Source: Bdellovibrionales bacterium
GTDB lineage: Bacteria; Bdellovibrionota; Bdellovibrionia; Bdellovibrionales; UBA1609
DNA: 8,051 bases
Reading direction: 5' to 3'
Assembly (NCBI GenBank): GCA_026648125.1
Contig: JAPKGD010000062.1
Span: 1-8,051, forward strand
Shown: in pieces, positions 1 through 5,944 of the stretch
Numbering within the stretch: the first letter of the stretch is position 1
How the letters are laid out: the number at the start of each line of letters is the position of its first letter
Translations under genes and position numbers: made by a program
The notes under the pieces: model-generated
Seen by the model: the letters and a program-made list of their open reading frames with translations, nothing else
Databases searched by the model: none
Told to the model about the DNA's origin: nothing

Positions 1-84
1 TCCCGCGAGCGCCTTAAGCTGATCTCTTTAAAAGCCCCTACACTTCCGCCGCTACAAAAACCAAACAGCCTATCACGAAACACA

Positions 85-1455
85 TCATTTCTGATCTAGC
101 CCGTACTTTTCAGTGAAGTAGTGGAGTCGGTTTGGGGCAATGTCGAGTCGGCGGGCGGCTTCCGCTTTGGAGCTGGAGATTCTCATCACGTCCGCCATCA
201 TCTGCCGCTTCTTTTCGTGAAGGTAGCGGTCGATTTCTTCTAGCGTTCTTGGGTCTTCGATTTCTCTTCTTTGGTACAAAAGAGCTTCGAGGTCTTCAGC
301 CCGCACTATCTCGCTGTCCGAGCCGATCAAATGTCGCTCAACAACCGAGCGAAGCTCGCGCACGTTGCCTTTCCATGAATATTCGCGGAACACTTCAAGA
401 CAGCGGCGATGGAATGAACGGGCAAAACCGTTCTCTTTGCAGACTTCCCGCGTGAAATGAATAACAAGCGGCTCAATGTCGTCGGGTCGAGAACGAAGCG
501 GCGTAGTTTCTAAAATCACTGAACTCAGTCGATAGTAGAGGTCTTCGCGAAATTTCCCCTCGGCAATTAGTTTTGGCAAATCGCGGTGGGTGGCTGCCAC
601 GATACGCACATCAACTGAAATCGGACGCGTAGCCCCAACGGGAGTGATCTCGCGCTCTTGCAGAACGCGCAGGAGTTTTACTTGAAGATCAAGACTCATG
701 TCGCCGATTTCGTCGAGAAAAATTGTTCCTCGATGGGCGAGTTGGAATTTCCCTGCCTGATCGTGCGTGGCCCCAGTAAATGATCCCTTTTTATGGCCGA
801 ACAATGAAGAATCAAGAAGCGATGCTTGTTCTGCCGCGATGTTGACGGCAACAAAAGGACCGCTCGCTCGGTCGGCACATTTGTGAAGCGCACGCGCTAC
901 AAGCTCTTTGCCTGTGCCGCTTTCGCCGTAAATGAGTGTCGTCGCTTTTGATGGAGCGATCTTTTCGATCTGACGGGCCAGCTCATAGAGTTTTTCTGAG
1001 CGTCCGATCATTCCCATTTTCTTGATGAAGTCTTCTTTCTCGCTATGGGTAAGATCATCGTCGTTAAGCAAGCGGAAATTCTGCTCGTATTTTTCACAGT
1101 AGGCGGCAACAGTTGAAAGCAGCACTTCGTTCTCAGAGTTCTTATCAAGAAAATCCAGCACGCCAGCTTTGAACGTCTCGCGCATTACATCGCGGTTGTC
1201 GTCGAGTGAATAGGCTAACATTTGTTGGTTGGGCTTGATCTTTATGATCTGAGCCACCGCCTCGGCACCCGACATCCCGACCATGTGATAATCCATCAAG
1301 ATGAGCGCATAATCTCTCTTGGCCGCTTTGATGGTGTCGATGGCCTCTTGGCCCGATTGTACGGTTTTAACATGATATCCCTTCGCTCTTAGAAGGGCTT
1401 CGTTCGCCATCAAGTTCTCTCTGTCGTCGTCCACGAGGAGGATGCGGTAACTCAT
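85..1455 (-). CDS. NtrC-family sigma-54-dependent response regulator
   Basis: This is a cytoplasmic transcription activator of 456 residues with the usual three-domain order. The receiver domain (about 1-120) has an acidic pocket at D9-D11, the likely phospho-acceptor D55 in LILMDYHM, switch residue S83 and K105. The AAA+ domain (about 148-380) has Walker A GESGTGKE (177-184), a sigma-54 contact loop GSFTGA (224-229, a conservative variant of GAFTGA), Walker B GTIFLDEIGD (243-252), an arginine-finger region FREDLYYRL (302-310) and WKGNVREL (361-368). The C-terminal Fis-type helix-turn-helix (about 428-453) keeps the AEAARRLDI core, but its recognition helix is unusual. A GGAGG ribosome site lies 7 nt before the ATG, and the ATG overlaps the stop of the kinase gene (ATGA). 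It is almost certainly the partner of that kinase. By family knowledge it should activate sigma-54 promoters after phosphorylation. The target genes are unknown, and no sigma-54 promoter was found in the window. Confidence 0.95.
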   Translation of the reverse strand: MSYRILLVDDDRENLMANEALLRAKGYHVKTVQSGQEAIDTIKAAKRDYALILMDYHMVGMSGAEAVAQIIKIKPNQQMLAYSLDDNRDVMRETFKAGVLDFLDKNSENEVLLSTVAAYCEKYEQNFRLLNDDDLTHSEKEDFIKKMGMIGRSEKLYELARQIEKIAPSKATTLIYGESGTGKELVARALHKCADRASGPFVAVNIAAEQASLLDSSLFGHKKGSFTGATHDQAGKFQLAHRGTIFLDEIGDMSLDLQVKLLRVLQEREITPVGATRPISVDVRIVAATHRDLPKLIAEGKFREDLYYRLSSVILETTPLRSRPDDIEPLVIHFTREVCKENGFARSFHRRCLEVFREYSWKGNVRELRSVVERHLIGSDSEIVRAEDLEALLYQRREIEDPRTLEEIDRYLHEKKRQMMADVMRISSSKAEAARRLDIAPNRLHYFTEKYGLDQK

Positions 1456-2816
1456 GGGCTTACCTCCAAGCGGGGAAAATCTAAAGTGAATGCGGTGCCG
1501 TTCTTATTGGATGAAACGGCGATCTTCCCGCCATATTGTTCGCAGACCTGTTTCACAACGAAGAGTCCGAGACCAGTGCCCTTGTTTCCTTTGGTGGTGA
1601 AGTCGGCTTCAAAGATTCGAGATTGAAGTTCTGGCGGAATCCCACTGCCCTCGTCTCTCACAAGAACCGAAACACGGTCACCCTTTGGTTCTACCTTAAG
1701 TGACAGCGTTGATCCTTCAGGGCTCGCCTGGATGCTGTTGGTACATAGATTTTCGATAAGGCGACTCAAAGCTGGCGCAGGGATCGGACTTACGCAAGAC
1801 GATTCCGCATCGACTTGAAATCGGATGCGTTTTTCAAATGCTTCAGGATCGGTCAATAATTCCGAAGCCAACTTGCGCACTTCTTTGGCAACATCAGACG
1901 TTGAGGCGGTGTCGGTAACTTCGCCAAGTTGCCGCTTGTAGATGAGCTTCAACTGTTCAGCATAGCTTGATAGCCGTTTAAGATTGGAGCGAATGTTTGC
2001 GAGCGCTTCAGGATTAGCACCACCCTGAGCCTCAAGCAAACCCAAGAGGCGCTTCATGCGGGCCACAGGATTTAGAATGTCGTGGCCAATTCCACGAAGT
2101 GTGACCAATGCCCCTTGCTCGCGGGCTTGGGATTCGAGGGCAATAATATAATCCTTCATGCCGAGGAGTGCGTTTCCTACTGGTGCAATCTCAGAGAAGG
2201 GCACTTTGCGATATTCAGATTGATCTTTTGGATTCTCGGAAATCTTTTTTGCCCAAGCGGTCAGTGTCGAGCTGACTTCACGAATGGACTTCATTGTGTT
2301 GCGATATGCTCCGAATCCTTGGATAAGCATTCCCAAGATCACGGCAAGCGCAACGCCAAGAACAAGCGGCCAGTCTGTTTGTGCTGCCTTTTCAATATGA
2401 AGATAGCCCCAGAGGTGCTGCCTTTCATCGTCAAAGTAAATGGGTTTTTCAAAAACGATTCGTTGCTTGAGCCATAAGCGGCAAGGAGTTGGGTCCGTAC
2501 ACGAGGATAGCGATTCCTCTCGTAAATCACCAACCCAAGGCGCACGGTTCTGATCGAGAAATAGAAGTCGGTCATTTGGTTTGAGACCAAGATTTTTTCT
2601 GAAGCGAAGCTCGGTCGCGCGGACATCGCCAGAAAGAATCTCGGTACGTCCCGACGCGATGGCTGATGCTGAGATAGTTTCAACTTCGCGGGCTGCATCT
2701 TGGAACATCAAGAAAAGTGAAAGCGATCCTGTCAGACACAGGGTGAAGATGATTCCACCAGTTGTCCAAGCAAGAGCTTGTCGCTTTACGTTTTGTTCCA
2801 AGGACTCAGGTTTCAT
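1452..2816 (-). CDS. Membrane-bound sensor histidine kinase
   Basis: This is a 454-residue inner-membrane kinase. Two hydrophobic segments (about 17-38 and 149-171) bracket a periplasmic domain of roughly 110 residues. That domain contains two close cysteines (C106, C112) that could form a disulfide. A linker of about 60 residues leads to the dimerisation/phospho-acceptor helix with H245 in GHDILNPV. The ATPase domain follows: N box around ENLCTNS (N360 expected to bind Mg), G1 DEGSGI (388-393), F box IFEADFTTK and G2 GNKGTGLGL (410-418). All catalytic boxes are present, so it should be active. The ATG overlaps the stop of the binding-protein gene, and its own stop overlaps the regulator start, which indicates translational coupling. 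The natural partner is the adjacent NtrC-type regulator. The ligand is unknown. The adjacent solute-binding protein is a reasonable candidate for the upstream signal, but this is inference. Confidence 0.95.
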   Translation of the reverse strand: MKPESLEQNVKRQALAWTTGGIIFTLCLTGSLSLFLMFQDAAREVETISASAIASGRTEILSGDVRATELRFRKNLGLKPNDRLLFLDQNRAPWVGDLREESLSSCTDPTPCRLWLKQRIVFEKPIYFDDERQHLWGYLHIEKAAQTDWPLVLGVALAVILGMLIQGFGAYRNTMKSIREVSSTLTAWAKKISENPKDQSEYRKVPFSEIAPVGNALLGMKDYIIALESQAREQGALVTLRGIGHDILNPVARMKRLLGLLEAQGGANPEALANIRSNLKRLSSYAEQLKLIYKRQLGEVTDTASTSDVAKEVRKLASELLTDPEAFEKRIRFQVDAESSCVSPIPAPALSRLIENLCTNSIQASPEGSTLSLKVEPKGDRVSVLVRDEGSGIPPELQSRIFEADFTTKGNKGTGLGLFVVKQVCEQYGGKIAVSSNKNGTAFTLDFPRLEVSP

Positions 2817-4315
2817 CGCATTCTTACCTTAGAAAATAAAATCGTCTCGTCCGAGTTTGGAACTTCCGACAGGTCAACGCCTGGCTTTGCAATGGCAAGG
2901 CTAGAAAAATGGAAAAGCGGTAGAACGTGACCCGCCTCTTGAGCGCGAATGATGATTTCTCTCATGCGGGCGGCGCGATCCGCTGACGTTGGCAGTCCGC
3001 GAGCAGCGCGAAGTTGTGCGGCAAAATCTGCCGCACCATCACCCGATGGAATGAACGGCGGCTCTCGCTCTATAAAGAAAGACATTGCGCCTTCAAAATT
3101 TGGATCAGCTACGGCGATTTGTACGCCAAAAATGTCGAAGTCGCCGAGTTTCATGCGATCACCTGCTTTAGAAACAGGGATGACTTCGATTTTAGCTGGT
3201 TGTCCCGATACCGCAGAGATAACCTTCGCCAAGTTCTCGCGCATTCCCGCAAGAACTGTCGTGTCGAGTAGTAGAACTATGATCGGGCCTTTGCCACGCC
3301 ACTTATCGACAGAGGGGACCTTCGGTGGCTCGCTGGAATAAAGCTCATAGCCTCGCGGAAAAAATTGTTCAGCATTGGTGAATCCAGTGAGTCCACCTAA
3401 TAAAGATGAGCTGTCCACCTTCTTTGAAAGCAACTTTATGAAATTTGCTCCGTCGTTTTTTAGAAATCGTTTTGACGGATAGAGGCTATAAACCTTGTCG
3501 AGACTGCGTTGCCAAGTTTTGAAGCCCTTGCTCTTTAGTTGATCGAGGGTTTCTTTCGACATAAGCGAACTACCAGAGGTTAGATTCGGCCAGTCGTCTT
3601 TGTCGAAGGTGGTCATTAAATCAACGCCGTCTTTTGGGCGTTTGATCTCAACAAGTGCGGGCATCGCGCTTGTGTAGGCATACCAATTTTTATTTGCTTC
3701 TAGCGTCAGCGAGTCGCCTCGATTTTCTTTCACAAAGAATGGCCCGACTGTTTTTGAAAGATTGAGGCCGTCACTCTTCAGGGCCAGAAGGCCATACATT
3801 GGTTCAGTCAGCTTGAGCAGAAGTCCGCTCTCTGTGGCCGCGCCCTTGGTTACAAAAACCAGTGTGCGCTCATCAGGGGCCTCGATTTTCGTGACGGCTT
3901 CAAACAGTGCTTTGAGATCGTTTCCATAGAGACGTTTAGCTCGTTCTAATGCCGTCTTATATTCCGCAGCTTTGACTTGCGAGCCATCTGACCAGCGTAG
4001 ATCTTTACGAAGCGTGAACGATACTCGATCAGGCGGAAGAATCGTCCATGTCTCGGCCAAACCCGAAACAACCTGACGCTCGTTATTGAACACGACGAGC
4101 GGAGTAGAAAGGGCAATAGAGAGTTCGAGATCAGCCATCGACAGGATGTGGGCTGGATCGACCTCCTTGGCAAAATTCATGTAGGTTCTTACGCTTTTCG
4201 TATGCACTGATCCCTCCGAGGCGGCAAATGCCAGATGGCTACTTGCCAGCAGACATCCCGATAGAGCTAGGGGCACCAGCGGCAACCATGTTTTCCATTT
4301 TCTCATCCAAGACAT
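2813..4315 (-). CDS. Family 5 extracellular solute-binding protein (peptide/dipeptide type)
   Basis: This is a 500-residue exported protein matching the SBP_bac_5 family (OppA/DppA type). Family-like segments are LAETW (about 86-90) followed by the FTLRKDLRWSDGSQVKAAEY stretch near 100-119, a late FDIFGVQIAVADPNFEG region that resembles the YDI..GW.aD.PDP block, and a C-terminal LPLFHFSSLAIAKPGV. I chose the ATG at 4315 because AAAAGGAA lies 6 nt upstream. In-frame starts at 4333 (ATG) and 4336 (TTG) lack a comparable site. The N-terminus is a signal peptide. It carries a possible lipobox LSGC (C21) and, further on, a signal peptidase I-like AFA site (about 31), so it may be lipid-anchored or soluble periplasmic. 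Its start lies 77 bp inside the preceding small gene, and its stop overlaps the kinase start. No permease or ATPase genes accompany it, so a sensory role with the kinase is plausible. The ligand is not deducible. Confidence 0.9.
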   Translation of the reverse strand: MSWMRKWKTWLPLVPLALSGCLLASSHLAFAASEGSVHTKSVRTYMNFAKEVDPAHILSMADLELSIALSTPLVVFNNERQVVSGLAETWTILPPDRVSFTLRKDLRWSDGSQVKAAEYKTALERAKRLYGNDLKALFEAVTKIEAPDERTLVFVTKGAATESGLLLKLTEPMYGLLALKSDGLNLSKTVGPFFVKENRGDSLTLEANKNWYAYTSAMPALVEIKRPKDGVDLMTTFDKDDWPNLTSGSSLMSKETLDQLKSKGFKTWQRSLDKVYSLYPSKRFLKNDGANFIKLLSKKVDSSSLLGGLTGFTNAEQFFPRGYELYSSEPPKVPSVDKWRGKGPIIVLLLDTTVLAGMRENLAKVISAVSGQPAKIEVIPVSKAGDRMKLGDFDIFGVQIAVADPNFEGAMSFFIEREPPFIPSGDGAADFAAQLRAARGLPTSADRAARMREIIIRAQEAGHVLPLFHFSSLAIAKPGVDLSEVPNSDETILFSKVRMR

Positions 4316-4535
4316 AGACCGTTCCTTTTTCATCAACCGCGATCACTTTCACGAGTGCTGCAAATTGGGGATTCTCATTCAGAAATTTCAAGACTTGCTT
4401 GTGAGCCACAACCCTCTGTTCGAGTGGAAGCTCTTCGATCAAGTGCAAGCCCTGCGGTAGCTCCCCAGCAAACGCAAAAAGACCTGTTACACTTGCAAGC
4501 GTGAATAAGACTCCTTTGATTGCTTTGTTACGCAT
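4239..4535 (-). CDS. Small secreted protein of unknown family
   Basis: This is a 98-residue protein that I do not recognise. The N-terminus is a clear Sec-type signal peptide: basic MRNKAIK, a hydrophobic core to about residue 20, and AFA|GE as the likely cleavage site after residue 23. The mature part is about 75 residues, has no cysteine, contains a predicted helical EQRVVAHKQVLKFLNENP stretch, then a beta-like VKVIAVDEKGTVYVLDE segment, and ends in a Gly/Ala/Ser-rich tail. A perfect AAAGGAGG site sits 5 nt before the ATG, so it is probably well translated. The tail is encoded in the 77 bp that also encode the signal peptide of the next gene in another frame, which may explain its low-complexity look. 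It sits directly downstream of a YcaO-type gene. A modified-peptide precursor is therefore a possibility, although the lack of Cys and the Sec signal argue against a classical azoline substrate. Confidence 0.8.
   Translation of the reverse strand: MRNKAIKGVLFTLASVTGLFAFAGELPQGLHLIEELPLEQRVVAHKQVLKFLNENPQFAALVKVIAVDEKGTVYVLDEKMENMVAAGAPSSIGMSAGK
4322..4329 (-). promoter_or_regulatory. Ribosome binding site that decides the solute-binding protein start
   Basis: On the minus strand this reads AAAAGGAA, 6 nt before the ATG at 4315-4313. It lies inside the coding region of the upstream small gene. It favours the 4315 start over the in-frame TTG (4336) and ATG (4333) further upstream. Confidence 0.7.
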
Positions 4536-4540
4536 ATATC

Positions 4541-4548
4541 CCTCCTTT
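4541..4548 (-). promoter_or_regulatory. Strong ribosome binding site of the small secreted protein gene
   Basis: Read on the minus strand this is AAAGGAGG, followed by GATAT and the ATG at 4535-4533. It overlaps the TAA stop (4549-4547) of the YcaO-type frame. Ribosomes terminating there could re-initiate on the small gene. Confidence 0.85.
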
Positions 4549-5179
4549 AACCCACAAAATGCGGGTGTTGGTTTCGTTTAGACACATCTTCAGTTCGGCC
4601 CCAGAAAATTTCTCGATACTTGGGGCTTTTCACTCTTGCCACGATTCGGTCGCCGACTTGAAAAGTCTGTGCGTTGAACGCAGCAAGATTCAATTCATTA
4701 AATAATGTCTGGTGCTTCTGCCACTTACGGCACACTTCAATCTCTGTCGCAGTCAGAATCTTCACTACTTCTGGCATCGTCTCTTTGTAGGCATATGCCA
4801 ACGAATGAGCCGCAGGGCTTGCACTCACACCTTGGTTGCCAGAATGGAGAGTGGCAACCTCGGCGATAGAATCAAACTGGATTGCGGAGTGGGCGGTACG
4901 GAAACATTCGTTTGCGGCGGAGATGATTGCATCCTGTAGTTCAAACGCTGAAGCATGGCCCGCGACGAAATTTCCGCGTTCATTAAAGAGCAGCGTAGAT
5001 ACACACGCGCCGTTGTCGGTACTACCGAGAAGAATACGAAGATCAGAAAATTCGAGGCTGGTGTGCCGATCCCTCTTCCATATTAGGAGGGACTTCGGCC
5101 AAAGTGATTCAGGCACCACATAAAAAGGGCCGCCATTTTCCCAAGTTGTGAGGGCAACGTCGCGTTCGATCAGCTCAAA
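4547..5179 (-). pseudogene. C-terminal fragment of a YcaO-family protein, 5' end cut off by IS66
   Basis: YcaO enzymes use ATP to activate backbone amides, making azoline or thioamide groups in peptides and proteins. The frame is open from the transposon boundary to a TAA at 4549-4547. It enters from the cut in the conserved ELIERD segment (E-x-x-E-R of the nucleotide site), encoded just inside 5179. It continues through a VAGHASAFELQDAIISAANE block resembling the G-x-a-S...A...A..E region. Then come PAAHSLAYAYKE, resembling the D/P..H..Y block, and a C-terminus VARVKSPKYREIFWG...NQHPHFVG that resembles the usual V.R..SP....fG...N..HPhP ending. About 211 codons remain, against roughly 350-450 for full proteins, so the N-terminal ATP-binding half is gone. 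A GTG at 5119 could start a 190-residue product, but it has no good ribosome site and would lack the ExxER motif. The family call rests on motif recognition only. The fragment is expected to be inactive. Confidence 0.75.
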
Positions 5180-5196
5180 GTGAGCGATTCATGAAC
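5180..5196 (+). repeat. IS66 left terminal inverted repeat
   Basis: GTGAGCGATTCATGAAC is an exact reverse complement of 7498-7514 (17 of 17). Similarity stops at 5197. The leading GTGAGCG resembles the GTAAGCG-type tips of the family. Confidence 0.95.
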
Positions 5197-5245
5197 CTAC
5201 CTTTCGCGCTCTGATTGACGCCTGTAAGCTGGACCTCATCAACAC

Positions 5246-5251
5246 GGGAGG
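5246..5251 (+). promoter_or_regulatory. Ribosome binding site of tnpA
   Basis: GGGAGG lies 5 nt before the ATG at 5257 and 8 nt before the ATG at 5260. It supports either of these over the in-frame TTG at 5215. Confidence 0.7.
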
Positions 5252-5256
5252 TTCAG

Positions 5257-5556
5257 ATGATGACAAGTGAAAATCGAATCGAGAATGAGCGGGCCTGGCG
5301 CCAGCGAGTCGCCCGGGCAGGCGCGTATCGTGGGAACATTAAGGATTTCTGTCAATCCGAGGGGATTTCGCGCGAGGGGTTGCGGTATTGGCAAAAGAAG
5401 ATTTCAGCCAAAGGGTCGCGGCCCGTGCGAGTCCCGGCTGTTTCTCGATTTGTCGGAGTGGAGATTGTGGACCCCATACCAGTGGTGGCGCGGCTCCCCG
5501 ATGCCAGCTGGGTTGCGGAGCTCATCCTTAGCCTTCATTGCGGGGGTGAGCGATGA
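5257..5556 (+). CDS. tnpA: IS66 accessory protein TnpA (helix-turn-helix)
   Basis: This is a 99-residue first gene of the IS66 element. A helix-turn-helix of the transposase-associated type spans about residues 27-49 (NIKDFCQSEGISREGLRYWQ). A short C-terminal beta/helix part (SRFVGVEIV to AELILSL) is typical of IS66 TnpA. The family role is DNA binding during transposition; it is not the catalytic subunit. I start it at the ATG 5257 behind GGGAGG rather than at the upstream TTG 5215. The adjacent ATG at 5260 is equally possible. Its TGA overlaps the ATG of tnpB (ATGA), the translational coupling usual in this family. It looks intact. Confidence 0.88.
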   Translation: MMTSENRIENERAWRQRVARAGAYRGNIKDFCQSEGISREGLRYWQKKISAKGSRPVRVPAVSRFVGVEIVDPIPVVARLPDASWVAELILSLHCGGER

Positions 5557-5909
5557 AGGGTCCTAAGGACTTCAAGGGGGTGTTTATCCACAGGGAGCCT
5601 GTGGATATGCGCAAGGCGATCAACGGCCTTTCGGAAATTGTCCAGGACGCCGGGATGGGTGAGTTGATGGGTCCCTACCTGTTTGTATTCGCGAGCCGGC
5701 GCCGGGACTTGATTAAGGTGCTCTACTTCGACAAGTCGGGTTTTGCGCTTTGGCAAAAGCGGCTGGAGAAGGCGAAGTTTCCATGGCCCAGGAAGCATAC
5801 GGACAACGTGGTCAAGTTATCTGGTGAGCAGTTTACATGGCTGCTCGACGGCTATGACGTTTGGAAGATGCGGCCGTTTGCTGAACTTAATTTTGAGAGA
5901 GTTTGTTGA
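5553..5909 (+). CDS. tnpB: IS66 Orf2-family accessory protein TnpB
   Basis: This 118-residue protein matches the IS66 Orf2 family in length and sequence. It shows the hallmark VDMRKAINGLSEIV (about 17-30), then LFVFASRRRDLIKVLYFDKSGFALWQKRLEKAKFPWP, which is the family core ending in the KRLE...F.WP motif. The family is required for transposition of many IS66 elements, but its biochemical role is unresolved. It should not be confused with the RNA-guided TnpB nuclease of IS200/IS605, which is unrelated despite the same name. It begins inside the tnpA stop and ends 35 nt before the tnpC ATG. No frameshift or truncation is visible. Confidence 0.95.
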   Translation: MKGPKDFKGVFIHREPVDMRKAINGLSEIVQDAGMGELMGPYLFVFASRRRDLIKVLYFDKSGFALWQKRLEKAKFPWPRKHTDNVVKLSGEQFTWLLDGYDVWKMRPFAELNFERVC

Positions 5910-5944
5910 CGGGGCCGGCGCTATAGATAAAATCCAACTTATTG

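Noticed and set aside
1..84. Terminator or gene start downstream of the response regulator.
   Set aside because: No stem-loop with a T-run and no start-like element is visible. Only a CTTAAG palindrome is present.
4239..4336. Small gene and solute-binding protein as one gene split by a frameshift.
   Set aside because: Each has its own signal peptide and its own good ribosome site, so they are two proteins with an overlap.
4760..4790. TGGCAT...TTTGT, reminiscent of a sigma-54 -24/-12 promoter.
   Set aside because: The GG-N10-GC spacing and the GC dinucleotide are not satisfied, and it points into the antisense of the YcaO fragment.
5215..5243. Possible tnpA promoter: TTGACG (5215-5220) with a -10 candidate 16-17 bp downstream.
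   Set aside because: The downstream hexamers CATCAA or ATCAAC match TATAAT poorly, so only a lone -35-like box is visible.
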